Source of the DNA: Phialophora verrucosa
Taxonomy: Eukaryota > Ascomycota > Eurotiomycetes > Chaetothyriales > Herpotrichiellaceae
NCBI GenBank assembly: GCA_002099365.1
Contig: MSED01000006.1
Coordinates: forward strand, 2,232,001-2,296,000
Reading direction: 5' to 3'
Length of the DNA: 64,000 bases
Part shown: one piece after another, positions 11,141-22,370 of the stretch
How the letters are laid out: every line of letters begins with the position of its first letter
How positions within the stretch are numbered: the first letter of the stretch is position 1
The notes under the pieces: model-generated
The model's database searches: none
The model's input: the letters and a program-made list of their open reading frames with translations, nothing else
Told to the model about the DNA's origin: nothing
Made by a program: the position numbers and the translations under genes

Positions 11141-11750
11141 GTGGCAACTGCAGGCGGCCTTCAGTCCATGCTCAACACGCCTGCAGGTTCAATCTTTCAA
11201 CCATCAACAAACAGTCGTCTGGAGGCTCAAAGGTTATCTCCAGCTACCTGCCATCAAAAGCAACCCCCGATAAATCCTGGCCTCAGAGTTTGGCGTAACT
11301 CGCAGGGAAATCGATACAGTGCAACAGCCATCCAAGAGGACGTCGTCTCTTACGAGAAGATGCTGGCCGGGAAGAGGGAGGTCTTTGCTATGTGGCAATG
11401 GAAGTGTCTTTCCAAGACGCATGTCTGGTACAAATACAACCTGAATCTGAGCCTAGCTAGTGTTGAAACTGGTGTCTCCAGCCTAAGGAGCAGGCTGCTC
11501 AACGGGCAAAGTGGAACGCCATCATAGAGGCGGTCCGCAAGGATGTGCCTGCACAATTAGGTGTTCGACGCCACGTGTTTCGGTCAGGAGGTGGCATCTG
11601 TGGGTGGATAGGCAAGGAGTGCGACGACTTCGCCGCGAGATATACAGACGCCTCGGACAAGCAGTCTGTAGTGAGAAATTGTACGAGTACTATGGTGCCA
11701 AGTTCAAGTTCACGAATTGGGAGCCCTATCTCCAATTGCGACTGTGCTGA
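11141..11750 (+). pseudogene. Frameshifted remnant of an unrecognised protein gene
   Basis: Three protein-like stretches follow one another in three different frames. They are SYEKMLAGKREVFAMWQWK in the first (to about 11,490), AKWNAIIEAVRKDVPAQLG to CDDFAARYTDASDKQS in the second, and SEKLYEYYGAKFKFTNWEPY in the third (to 11750). Their composition (Trp/Tyr-rich, amphipathic) reads like one ancestral domain interrupted by two frame changes near 11,490 and 11,670. No introns with acceptable splice sites explain the shifts. A further stretch to about 11,975 may belong to it. I do not recognise the family and assign no function. Confidence 0.45.
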
Positions 11751-12025
11751 GTTTCTTTCGCTGTCTTCCTCGCAAAGTCACTGACAGAGTGTGGATGTCT
11801 GTTATTTCCATGTACCGAGTAGAGGGCGTTATAACGCTTCTGTTGGCCACAAAGGATAGGCTCATCGATAACAACTATTACCCTGAAGGCCTGGAGGGAG
11901 GATTTCCCCGTTCTGGACGACGAAACTGTATGCCACCGGACGTACGCAGCATCCAGTATATATTCTATCCCGGCTAGGAAGTGCCGCATGACATTCATGC
12001 GTCTATGATGCTGCGTCTCGAGTAC

Positions 12026-13186
12026 TCATATCTTGCTCCCCAGCCTACTGGCGCCTCCTCCTGGAGCCATGTCCATCCCACTGACCCTCTCGTCCCCGAG
12101 ACTCGCATTGACAAACCTGACCATTTCATCAACCATCCGAATAGGCACCTCATGGCCCACGCCGTCAAACACAATATCCTCGAGTACGAGACCCGAGCCT
12201 TCGAACCAGCCACCCTTCCCACTGACTGTCTTGAGCCAGTCGATGAAGGGTTTCGAGTGCGTGTAAGGGACTAGCTTGTCCGCGCCGCCGGAGAGGTTTA
12301 AAATCCGCTTGTTCCCAAAACACCTCGTCATCACAGGCAACAGGACTTGTCTCTCCTCCTCGGTCAAACTCGTATGGAGACGCTCCTGGTCCTTCCGCCA
12401 CTGCAGGCCGGGTAACGACCAAATCAGCCCGGCGGGGTCGGATTTCTTCACTGCCTCAACCAGCGAGGGAGGGAAATCGGCCGAACCCAAAAAGTCCCGT
12501 CCGGGAGGTGTGGAGGAAGTATACGTCTTCCGCTTCGACAGGCGCGCCCGGTCGGTCATCAATCGTGTGTAGTCTGGACATCCTATCGTGACGACCGCGG
12601 CCGAGAAGCGGGCGTCGTGCATGATGACATGCCATGCCGCGTGACCACCAAGCGATACCCCCAGGACGAGATTCTGCACAATCCGCCTCGGGTCGCTTGG
12701 GTCGGGAAAGATATATCCTGGCAGGAAGTCAAGCAGTAACGAAGTATCCTGCGCTGTGCCGATGTAGCAGGAGAACATGTCTGATGCATGATGCTCATTG
12801 CCCGACCGCCACGCCTCGTTTGCGATCGCAGAGACGAGCCGGGAGCCGTGGTTTCTCTGGTCAAACGAGACCGCTATAAGTCCCTTCCTCTTCTTCCCTG
12901 TGCCCGACTTTTGCTGCTTGTTCCACTCCGCAATAAGGTGTGCCGCAAAGGGAGCCATGCTCGCCTGCGTCTGGAGCCGCGGGTGGAGGAGCCATAATAC
13001 TGAGACATCAGTGACATCCGAGGCTAGTTCATCGAGCCCGAAGACCGTCACCAAAATTCCTGCGATATGGTGTATGCATGATGACACAGGTTCCGGGTGA
13101 GGGATCGAGTGGGCAGTTGAGCCCCCGCTCTTCGTGGGCGGCGAGCCGTAGGTAGATTCCACGGGGTTCGGCGTGGCCTTTGACAT
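12026..13186 (-). CDS. Alpha/beta hydrolase of unknown substrate
   Basis: A single-exon gene of 386 residues with an intact frame from ATG 13186 to the stop at 12026. The nucleophile elbow GVSLGG (Ser near 178) follows a beta-strand NLVL. Candidate acid and base are the Asp in GGADKLVPY (about 303) and the His in GVGHEVP (about 345), which completes a Ser-Asp-His triad. SFDQRNHGSR near 110 is typical of a fungal alpha/beta-hydrolase subgroup of uncharacterised esterases or peptidase-like proteins. No signal peptide or membrane segment is evident, so a cytosolic enzyme is likely. The substrate cannot be told from sequence. Confidence 0.8.
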   Translation of the reverse strand: MSKATPNPVESTYGSPPTKSGGSTAHSIPHPEPVSSCIHHIAGILVTVFGLDELASDVTDVSVLWLLHPRLQTQASMAPFAAHLIAEWNKQQKSGTGKKRKGLIAVSFDQRNHGSRLVSAIANEAWRSGNEHHASDMFSCYIGTAQDTSLLLDFLPGYIFPDPSDPRRIVQNLVLGVSLGGHAAWHVIMHDARFSAAVVTIGCPDYTRLMTDRARLSKRKTYTSSTPPGRDFLGSADFPPSLVEAVKKSDPAGLIWSLPGLQWRKDQERLHTSLTEEERQVLLPVMTRCFGNKRILNLSGGADKLVPYTHSKPFIDWLKTVSGKGGWFEGSGLVLEDIVFDGVGHEVPIRMVDEMVRFVNASLGDERVSGMDMAPGGGASRLGSKI

Positions 13187-13730
13187 CCTGAGACGATAGC
13201 GATGGGAGCAGCGGCAAGGCGGTGGGAATCAGAGAGCGTCGGGAGGCAACTCTTAGAGTCAACCGAGAATGAAGCATTGACAATGTGCCGCGGCTGTCCC
13301 TCTGCCGGTATGCGGAGAACAATTTAGATGAATTTCCCCGAGGCCGGCCATAACGGCGTAGGTGCCGATGTTATTCGATGAGCAGGGGACCCTAAGCTCC
13401 AATGTTTGATGCTTTCTTACGACAATATCGGCTCAAGTATATACACTTTGAGAATGCAAACATTTCGGACAGGGCAGGCCACCCAGAAATCTCCCTGGTG
13501 CGACGCTATTGTCTTCGTGGTGCACAGCAGCGCTCCTGTGTAGAAATTCTCTCAGACGGCCTCCAACCGCCCGCCCCGTGGACATACTACCTGGTATCTA
13601 GCCCGCAACCCATTCGTTAGAAGTGCCGCTGTGTTTGATGAACTGTGGCTTTTCGTGTCCGGCGTCGGATTCTGTTATGAGCTCTCTGCGGAAAAGTCGT
13701 CACCAGGATCCCGCCACCTCACTGCCTCAG
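13187..13730. other. Intergenic interval
   Basis: Upstream of the hydrolase and downstream of the Nab3-like gene (both minus). The small plus-strand ORFs at 13402-13976 have no family character and the second overlaps NAB3 coding. Nothing else seen. Confidence 0.45.
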
Positions 13731-16274
13731 TTATCTGTTGTACCTAGCCAAGGTATCCATAATGTTCTGCACATTCTGTTGCGACTGCTGTTGTCCCACC
13801 CCATAAGCGGGCGCAGCAGGCCCGTAACCATGCTGCGTAGGCGACTGTTGCTGGTGAGGGGGAGCCTGCTGGTGGCGAGCGACATTGCTGAGAAGGCCGG
13901 CCAGATCAGGTGTCGGCTTCCCACCGGGAGAGACAATGTTCGGCTGCGAGTCACCGGGCTGTCGCAGGTTTGCTAGCAGCTGCTGCAGATTTGGAGCAGC
14001 CGTGGCCGAACTGGGGGTCACGGGTGTCTGAGCCTGGTTCTGATACTGTCCGTTTTGGTTATACTGGTACTGATGGTGTTGCTGGGGTTGTGGAGGGTAG
14101 GCTGCTGGGGGGTATTGAGGTGGCGGAGCGTATCCATAATGATTCTGTGGGTGATAACCTTGCGGCGGATGATACGACTGTGGACTTTGATGCAAGCTTC
14201 CTCGTTCCTTCTGTCGGGCACTGAGGACAATGTCGGCAGCGACAGTAACATCGAGGTCAACGTACTCATTGAAGCTAACATTCGTCGTCCCTTGGCTCCT
14301 GTCAAAAACTTGCAACGGGATTTTGCTGTTATACTGATTCGCTTGCACAAGTTTGACGACAGCTTGGACACCTTCGATGATTTGACGCTTTACAACGGCA
14401 GGAAGAGGCAATCGAGCGCTTAGCCATATCGTGGACGCACGCAGGCCCTTGTTGCGGAACCCTTGCTCAATCCAATTGATAAAGCTTTGCGCGACGGATG
14501 GTTCAAGGATGAGGATTTGCACATCCGGCGCATCTCGTGAATCTCTTCGCGGCAGAGGTAGGATAGCTTCGTCGTCGTAACTTCCTTGAGGAGGTGGATA
14601 CGGGAACGCAGTAGTGTAAGGCGAGTTTGGTCTGCCGCCAGGACCAAAATGAGGGCTCTGAGCAGGAGGCCGATTATCCTCTCGGGAGCGATAGCCTCTT
14701 GCTGGGGAAGGCGAGCGTCTGTAGTCGCTTTGCCGCCCACGCTCGTCGCGAAAATCACTGTAGTTTGGACGGTCAAACCGATCGTTCTGGCGTAGACCTC
14801 GGCGTTCAGGTGAACGAGATCGCCGCCTCTTATTTCCCTGCTGTCCTTGCTGATTTCTGGTGTTCTTTTGCGGCTTTGACACCTCCAAATGTACCTTTCT
14901 GCCTCGTATCTCTACACCTTGTTCTGCCTGGAGAGCTGCATGGCACGACGAGGCCTCCAGGTATTGAACAAACCCGTAGGCTTGCTTGATTGAAATCTGA
15001 GCAAGTCTCCCATGCTTGTGGAAGATGTGGAAAATGTCACGCTTGGTCACCTTTTCACTCGGTAAGTTACCCACAAAGAGTCGAGAACCGGACGGAAATT
15101 TGTCCCATATCCCTTCGGTCACGTATCTTCTTTCGTCTTCAAGGAAAGAGTCGTATAGCGCTTGGGTACGTGGCGTCCACGGTCTTTCCATCGGTTCAGC
15201 TGATCTTGTCGCTTCCGAAGGTTGGAGAGATTGAGCTGGAGATATGGGTGACATTTGATTGCCAGCCTGAGGCCATGCGACCGCGCCCGGGGCTTGCATA
15301 GGAAGTGACTGTGGGAGAAATGAGGCTGGAAAGGTCCCAGACGGGCCAACGCCATTAGCGTGACTAAACGTATCAGGGCTCACAGGTTGGTGCTGCGCCT
15401 CTTGATTGACAAGCAGGGATTGTCCCTCTTGCGTTACCTGCTGGAATTGTCCTTGCTGGTCACCGCTGACAGTAGGAAAAGTAAAAGCATTGGAAGATTC
15501 CGAAGATGGGACTTGGGTCGGTGGCTTTGGCGGTAGACCTGGAACTGGCAACACTGATTGCGCTCCTTGATGAGTCAACGAAGCGGCAGTAGTAGGGGCA
15601 GAGACAGGGTCTGCAGCGGGAGCAGTAGAAGCAGATTGAGAAATAGTATCCAGAAGCGACTGGTAATCTACTCCACCTTGGTTTGACTGAGGTTCAAGCT
15701 TCACGGTGGGCTCTGAGTCAGACGAGCTCGCTGCAAGGGCGGTTTGTGTATTGTTGTTGGCATCCGGACTGGTAGTGGGCTCAGGAGCAGGGTTCAAGGA
15801 ATCGCTTGTGTGCGATTCATCTTCGGCATTGATGGGTTGATCTTGGGGTGGATTTGCATGGGCATCAGATGGCTGTGGATATGTAGAAGCATTTGCAAGT
15901 GCCGAAAGGAGATGTGCTTCGACGTTGGAATCATTCTGGGTTATTTGGCCGTGTGTGGATGGGAACTGAGCAGGATCATTCAGACGAGCATTTTCCTCCT
16001 CGGCGCCTCTCAGGAAATTCTGAACAGCGTCCTGCTCGTCCGCATTTGGTTCATTCGTATCATTCTCATTCATGGCGCGCGCAGAGTCTGAGTAAGGAGA
16101 GAAAGTCTGGTTATGCGGAATATTGTACGTTTCGGTATCATTGAAGACCGGATCCATCTGGTTCATCAGGACTGGGATGGTGGAAGGTTCAGGAAGATGG
16201 ACCGGACGTGGAGATTCGGGCGTCTGATCTCTACCAAAGCGCTGAGCCTCGGGCGGGGGGTCTGCATCGGTCAT
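13731..16274 (-). CDS. NAB3: Nab3-type RNA-binding protein (nuclear RNA termination/decay)
   Basis: Homologues pair with Nrd1 to terminate short RNA polymerase II transcripts and route them to the exosome. One exon of 847 residues starts at ATG 16274 (MTDADPPPE). The first 390 residues are low-complexity, rich in Asn, Gln, Ser and Pro. A single RRM lies at about 397-467 (RNP2-like LFVGNLP, RNP1-like YGFVQY). An Arg/Ser-rich linker follows (RRRSRSPERRG), then a conserved segment (PDVQILILEPSVAQSFINWI, FDRSQGTTNVSFNEYVDL) like the anticodon-binding-like fold of fungal Nab3. A Gln/Pro-rich tail ends in NVQNIMDTLARYNR, as in the Nab3 oligomerisation helix. The frame is clean throughout. Confidence 0.82.
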   Translation of the reverse strand: MTDADPPPEAQRFGRDQTPESPRPVHLPEPSTIPVLMNQMDPVFNDTETYNIPHNQTFSPYSDSARAMNENDTNEPNADEQDAVQNFLRGAEEENARLNDPAQFPSTHGQITQNDSNVEAHLLSALANASTYPQPSDAHANPPQDQPINAEDESHTSDSLNPAPEPTTSPDANNNTQTALAASSSDSEPTVKLEPQSNQGGVDYQSLLDTISQSASTAPAADPVSAPTTAASLTHQGAQSVLPVPGLPPKPPTQVPSSESSNAFTFPTVSGDQQGQFQQVTQEGQSLLVNQEAQHQPVSPDTFSHANGVGPSGTFPASFLPQSLPMQAPGAVAWPQAGNQMSPISPAQSLQPSEATRSAEPMERPWTPRTQALYDSFLEDERRYVTEGIWDKFPSGSRLFVGNLPSEKVTKRDIFHIFHKHGRLAQISIKQAYGFVQYLEASSCHAALQAEQGVEIRGRKVHLEVSKPQKNTRNQQGQQGNKRRRSRSPERRGLRQNDRFDRPNYSDFRDERGRQSDYRRSPSPARGYRSREDNRPPAQSPHFGPGGRPNSPYTTAFPYPPPQGSYDDEAILPLPRRDSRDAPDVQILILEPSVAQSFINWIEQGFRNKGLRASTIWLSARLPLPAVVKRQIIEGVQAVVKLVQANQYNSKIPLQVFDRSQGTTNVSFNEYVDLDVTVAADIVLSARQKERGSLHQSPQSYHPPQGYHPQNHYGYAPPPQYPPAAYPPQPQQHHQYQYNQNGQYQNQAQTPVTPSSATAAPNLQQLLANLRQPGDSQPNIVSPGGKPTPDLAGLLSNVARHQQAPPHQQQSPTQHGYGPAAPAYGVGQQQSQQNVQNIMDTLARYNR

Positions 16275-16613
16275 GACGAGGCGCAGAAAGCGATGCAAGT
16301 CATGTTAGAGCAAGCTGAAGAAATGCGGTGCCAGGTCAGGCTGATTGACGCGGGGCAGATGCTCCAGAGGTCGAACAGGCAAGGGGAGTTCAGCGACACC
16401 GACGCGTCAGAAAGAGACAGATGAGCGAAGGAACAGAGGGTCTGAGCTTCAGGATCGAGATGAGATTGACGTTTTAGAAGACGACGAAGTGATGCGACTG
16501 ACTGCTTGAGAGAATCTGAGCAAGGCGCAGGAAAGGCAGAACTCTGCGAAAGCACGCCGCCCGATTTTCGTCGGAGGTGCACTAGTCTGTTTTGAGCTAG
16601 TCGCAGCCGCATT

Positions 16614-17444
16614 ATGAACACTAAAGTTAATGCTCGTACGATGCTCCGTAGGATGTCAAGATATCCAATTATACGCCTAGCGACTTGCTGTCCTTGTGAA
16701 ACCATTCCCAATGTCCGTGGCTATGGGCATACGTTTCCTGAAGCTTATACCAACTGGGACTCAGCTTGTATTGGCTCAAGGGTCCGCCAACGGTTGGTGT
16801 CATATTCATTCGGGGGACTGAATCTTGTGATCAGATCCGAGACAGACTGATATCTCCCACGGAAACTGGAAGCCGACCATCCGGTCAAACGCCCTGGGAA
16901 TTCCACCGCCTCTGGGGTTGCCATAGACGTTGCCGACGCCTTTGCAGGAGCCAAAGCTTTTCCAGATGATGTCCCTCCAGGCCTCACCGACTCCGTAACA
17001 TTGACAATTTGTCGTGCGGGGGAAGCAGTCCCACAAGAGTCGATCTTCGACCTAAAGACAAGAGCATCCTATAACCTTATCGACGCGAATGAAAAACATG
17101 CCCGTCTACGGATTAACCAAGCCCAAAACTTCATCCTCGCCTATCATGATCGAGGTGTTTTCAAGGACGTCCAGATCAAGGATATTCGAGCGGCTGTGGA
17201 AGATTGGGAGGCTGACAACCAAGAAATTTTGGAGCATTTGAAGGAAATATTGACCCTGCTGAATGTCGTCGCTGAGAACCAGGTAATTTGGCAGTTTGGT
17301 CCGATTCGTCAGGCGATGATGTTCTTCCCTCAGGGCTGCGCGCTAAATGGCTTGGAGAGGAGTAGATTGTTCTATCGTGTCGGAAAGACTTCTGTGTTTC
17401 AATTGTCGAGGCAGGAGGGTGTCATCAGCTTCCGGCCTTGGTAA
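16614..17444 (+). pseudogene. Relic of a fungal conserved protein (often annotated geranylgeranyl pyrophosphate synthetase-like), one nonsense codon
   Basis: One frame is open from 16614 to 17444 except for a TGA at 16848-16850. Before the stop it reads GYGHTFPEAYTNWD and RLVSYSFGGLNLVIRSETD. After it come YLPRKLEADHPV, LTICRAGEAVPQESIFDLKT and VFKDVQIKDIRAAVEDWEAD. This is the pattern of a large Pezizomycotina family that databases label geranylgeranyl pyrophosphate synthetase, although it lacks prenyl synthase motifs. Glycine (GGA) is the expected residue at the stop, so one base change explains it. The N-terminal part of the family is missing upstream. Function is unknown. It lies next to the broken Dicer gene. 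Confidence 0.6.
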
Positions 17445-17509
17445 TTGATACTTCTTGAATTAGAGATCGTACTGACGCCTTCGACGACTCGCTATAAACT
17501 GCGGAAACA

Positions 17510-20500
17510 TCAGGCAAGGATACTGAGCGCCTTCTGGGCAGCACCAACAATAGAAACATCAGGGGTATCGTAGCCGTCAACTTGAACGCTGACCTTGTCG
17601 TCAATTAACAGGATGCAATGAAATTTTCCCGGCCGATCAACCATCTTGCTGACCATGTGTTCAGTAGACTATACACCTGTCTTCCAATCCACTTTTGTCC
17701 TCGGATGAACAACATCAATACTTTCATCCAAGACGCGCCGGAGATATTTGCTAAGGCCAATGTAGTCGAGCCAAGTTGAACATTTTTCGAGAGAACCCTT
17801 TGAATCTACGTAAAAGGCTCCGATCACGCTCTCGATAATGTCAGAGAAGAACTTCTCAGGCCGCAACATGGACAGGTCAAGCCAGGGATATTCCGAACTG
17901 CTGTCCAGCTGCCGTCGGATGCTTGCACCTAGTTTCTCGAATCCATCGAGGCTGTTAATTCGATGATCCTGCACCGCGTCACTGTGACTGCGAATGAGTT
18001 GCCACAGATGGATATTGGTTGTTTTTTTTCAAGCTTAAATTCCCGTTCGTCCGTTGTTGTTGCACAGATTCATATTCTTCGGTACGACAGAATTCCATGC
18101 AGAAGAATCCGAGCAAATGGGCATTTACCATCGCTGATCTAGATGCGGGTCATCACTCCCGGTGACTGGGATGCAACCTTCTGCGTCATGAGCTGCGATG
18201 CGATGATTGAATCGAGCACCGCATCTCCAAGGAACTCAAGCCGCTGATAAGACTGGGAGAATTGATCCCTTTCGCAGGAAGGGTGCGTCAATGCCTCGAC
18301 CAACAGACAAGGATGGCTGAACTTGTATCCGATAACGCTTTCGAGACTGTCTTGTTTGGGGATCATTTGCTCCTTGTTTGCCTGAACTGCAATGGAGATC
18401 TCTTCAAGGTCCAGACCAGGTAGCAGATGGCGAATGCAGATTTCCGTTGACGAAACCTCCATCGACAAAAGCAGCCCCAATGAGGGCTTCTACAACGTCC
18501 GCCAGGACTTTCATGCGGACCGTTCGGGCGGCAGATGACGATTTAGCAACCACGTCCGACATGAAAGTTGGCGACCACTTCCTCCAAGAGATGGGAGTCG
18601 TCTTGATAAATGCAGAAAAGCCTGCTTTCAAGGCGGCCTCGGCCAGATACTGGTTCGACATCACACGACTCTTTTCAACGTGAGGTAGCCTTCAGGCCAA
18701 TTCTTGTGGCGGTCATACAGCTGCACAGTCACGACCAGCTTCAGAATCGAATCTCCGAGAAATTCCAATGTTTCATAATCGGTACACCGCTGCACGCTTG
18801 GTGCGGTGATGGCAGTGATGACGAAATCTTGGGATCGGAACGGGATGTCTTTCAGAACTGTTTGGCACATCCAGTTCGCGATCCACGCGTTCGCGACATG
18901 TTGAATCATCGTGGGAAGCAAAAGGTTGAGCCGTGTGATTCCCACGGGGAGACGGTCTATAGTGCATTCCTCGAGGGATAGTAGTTGAGCTTCGGGCGTT
19001 CTTCTTGTTGTCGCTCCTCGTCTTCTGTTTTCTCTCCCCAGAGTTCTCGGGTAGAGAAATCATGAAGTCCTCTGCTTGGAAGTGGAGTGCATGCAATGTG
19101 ATGCGAAGTTTAGGTAGGCTTATCCTCATTTGCGATCAACGAGCTGAAAATCTGGTGCTGTCGTCTTTCTTTCGAGTGCCGGACGAATCCACTGATCAGG
19201 TTGCGAGAGATGCTCACAAGCTCCGTTGCCCTAATCCTCGCTTTGTTAGCATTAAGTCAGATTGGTAGCATAGCGTCTTCCATGACTGGTGTGAAAAGAG
19301 CGAGGAAATCAGTTCTGTCGTCCGAACCATAGTCCGAATGTGTTGAGCGGCTAATGATATGCGTCGCCTTCCTCATGAGATCCCTGGCGGTCGGATTGAC
19401 GAGTCTTCGCTTGCAATCGTGTTGAAATGTTATATAGACAGCTGTATCCGCAGTCGCCTGCAGCCTTAGTGGCTGTAAATTAGGCACTTCGCAGGGGAAG
19501 GCGAGCCTCATTTCGACAGGCGGTCGCTTGGTGTGTTCATAGAAATCAAACTGCACCGTAACATCGTATACATATGTCGATGACCAGGCTTCAGCGACAA
19601 GATGCCACTGATTGTATTCCAGGTCTATGTCGACTTGGGATCCAAGCTTGTCCGAGACGTCTAGCAACATCTCGAAGCCATGGGAAAGTGGCAACAAGTT
19701 CTCGTTGAGAAAGCCGGCAGAGTACAGCCCCTTGCAAGCTTGAAACGCGGCGTCTTTCGCTGCATTTTTCTCCGTCATTCATTTGTGACGACTTGTAGCA
19801 AAGCGAACCGAGGCGTCTACACAGTTTGGAAGGGTGACTATGGCAATAATCTCCTCTGATCCAGGCGGTTCTTGTTTGTATGAGAACATCGGTCGCATGT
19901 CAGAGAACGGCTCGGCGGGCAGCTTACCGCAGAAGTGGTGTAGATGGGCCATAGTGTCGTCGGCAGTGAGCATTGCACTGTCGGCTTGTTAGAGAGATAT
20001 TCTCCAATAACTGGATGACTTACCCGGTCCTTGGTGATTTGAGTAAGTAATCCACCTGCGCGCCCTCCTCTAGGCGCAGTATTTCTAGCCTCAATCTTGA
20101 GGCATCCAGATATAAGCGCTGTAGGTCGTCCTCGACGGTTTTCCACTCTGCCAACCCATCTTGGGATCCCTCTTCCGAAAACATGAGCGCGAACACAGAT
20201 TTTTCCTGTCGATCCCGGCCCCGCCATTGAATGAAGAATTTCAAGTTTTGTGGGAGGTCAAAACAGATGGCAAGGTTGCATGCTTGTACGTCAATGCCCT
20301 CCTCCAAAGCATTGGTTGCAACAATCACATTTTTGGATTGCGCACGGAAACTGGCGAGGGTTTGCCGCTGCTCCTTCAGGTCGATTAGTTCTGGCAAATT
20401 GTACCTTTTACTCTGATTCCGAGACATGCCAACAAATGCCGCACACTGAAAACTTCCCTTGGTGGATGGAAGGGCGGAGATGAGCTGGCTCAGGAGACCA

Positions 20501-21872
20501 GTGATCACTCTCTGTTGAACCAATATTATAGCTGTGCTTTCGCTCGCCACTCCCGAACCAAGGAAGGATAGTAGACAAGCCACTTTCTTTGAGACTGTGT
20601 TACTACTCGGTGCAATATTGTACTGAAGTTTCGAGAGCACGGGATCTTTGCAGAGGAGTTTCGTGAGAATTCGATGCTCCTGATCTGTCCAGTTGACTAA
20701 GACGCCAGTGTTTTCGCCACCCGACTTGTTTAAGACTTTTATTGACTCCAGAATGAATAAGTCGGTCGCCCAGGGCCCGAGCTCGTCCATAACGTGGTGC
20801 GCCTGGTTCGAAACTTGGAAAGTTGCTCTTTCCACAGAGCCTGGGGAGGAATTTTGGATTGTGAAGTGGCAGTAGGTGCTGAAGAGACAGCATGAGCTGA
20901 GCAGATTTGTCGTAGCCTCTCTAGAGCAGAACTGGCATTGTTCAGGCCGTCCATTTCGTAGACCAGAGGGACCAAGTCTGGCCGGTGAACAAGGTGAAAC
21001 ATTTCGTCACCATGGAGTGTCGGTGTCACAGCGATGGCGTCAAGATTGCATTCGACCGTGCTAGAAAAGGGTTAGTCAACGATTACATGACCATGAAGAA
21101 GACAGACCTCATCTCACGGAGCTCTGAGCGCACAATGAGTGTTACGGTGAGACCCAATACATGTGTAATCTGATCGGGGGGCCCGGTTTTCTTCTTAGGG
21201 TGGTAGAAATTGCTCATGATCTTGTTTGCAGGATGTTTTCGAATACAGTGATGTGCTGGTTGATGCCTCAGTCAGTCTCGGCCAGGACCAGGACCATGAT
21301 GTCTGCGTACCTTCATTGAAGACTAAGAGAGCTAGGTTCTTGATCTTTACGAATGAATGCGCAAGAGCTTCCTCGAGGATCTTGTGGGTTGACACCATCA
21401 CACGGACGCCGTCCAGTGCCGCATCCCAGATACGCTGCTCACTCCAGCGATCCACATTATCGTCGCCGACAAGGAGTTTGACTCTTGCTGAGGGAAGTCC
21501 GAGGCGGAAGGTATCATATTGTTGCTCGCACAGAGCAACACGAGGCGCAAGAAACCAGACAAGCAGTTTGATGATCAGCATTTTATATCCCGATCTTCCT
21601 GTCTGGCTGGCGACCGACCTTATGCACAGGGCAGCGCTATGGCTCGGCCATTATTCGAAGCAACGCACTGATATATGTGAGTCGAAGTTGAATGTTCCGA
21701 TTGCGCTCCTACATATGTGTTTTTCCACTCCCTGTGTCCATCTATGCAGTTTGGATCAGAGCGGAACTTCATGTTTTCGGGTATTGATTACCGCCACGAT
21801 AATGTTCTCCTGCATGCTTCTTTCGAACATCTCCAGTTGGTAGCTGCGGGTGCGCGTGGTGATTTCGTTCAT
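17510..21872 (-). pseudogene. Dicer-like ribonuclease III (Dcl-2 type), pseudogene
   Basis: Dicer cuts double-stranded RNA into small RNAs for Argonaute. From ATG 21872 the order is helicase Walker A (MDTGSGKTH), ATP-binding region (LVWFLAPRVALCEQQ, VFNEAHHC), helicase C domain (SKNVIVATNALEEGIDVQAC; FIQWRGRDRQEKS), dimerisation domain (HLHHFCGKL to AKDAAFQACKGL), RNase IIIa (YETLEFLGDSILKL; VLADVVEALIGAAFVDGG), RNase IIIb (YQRLEFLGDAVLDS; FFSDIIESVIGAFYVDS) and a C-terminal dsRNA-binding-like end. No PAZ is seen, as in fungal Dicers. Lesions: stops TAG 21637-21639, TGA 19779-19781 (Trp expected) and TAG 17669-17671; single-base frame changes near 18672, 18453, 18140 and 17990; another near 20,900; and a missing acceptor before LVWF. 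DEAH reads NEAH and motif VI is altered. RNase III catalytic residues survive. Confidence 0.88.
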
Positions 21873-22370
21873 GATAAGGCTCGAGAGACGAAGATATTTG
21901 GGAAAGTGGCTCTCATGCTCTGACGAGGGATGGTTTAATTAGGTAGAGATGAAACGGCATGTAACTATCTAGAGATAAGGCGAGTCTGGCTACGAGTTAA
22001 GGTGGAGGTGTACCCAAAGTCATGCCTTTATTGAGATTCTTCTCAATCTAACAGTGTAATTGCCGTCTGCCGAATGAGGGTGCCTCAAACTCGTCCAATT
22101 ATTCGCAGAGATAAAAGTGAATGATGGTCTTTCATTTGATTGGGACGTGAAAGTGAAGTCTCGTAAACCTGCCGGTAATCAATCACCTTGGCCAAACCCC
22201 TCTCGGCACATGACAGGAGGACGCTTTCACCCCGGCCTTAAAAGGATCTCGTTGGCAACTCACGACATCACAAAGGCTGTGAGGATCGTGTTTCTTAACA
22301 TCTCGAAACCTCAACATTCGCAAGTTTTCCTCCTTCTCACTTTGCATTCTTACAACACCTTGTCTTCAAA
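21873..22370. promoter_or_regulatory. Divergent intergenic region between Dicer pseudogene and Argonaute
   Basis: 498 bases separate the two start codons. No coding signal is supported. A CT-rich leader (about 22325-22345) precedes the Argonaute ATG. A shared bidirectional promoter is inferred from the head-to-head layout. Confidence 0.45.

Noticed and set aside
17510..21872. Explaining all Dicer lesions as sequencing indels
   Set aside because: At least three lesions are substitutions to stop codons and others hit catalytic motifs. Neighbouring housekeeping genes are clean. One homopolymer frame change (18672-18675) could still be an error.
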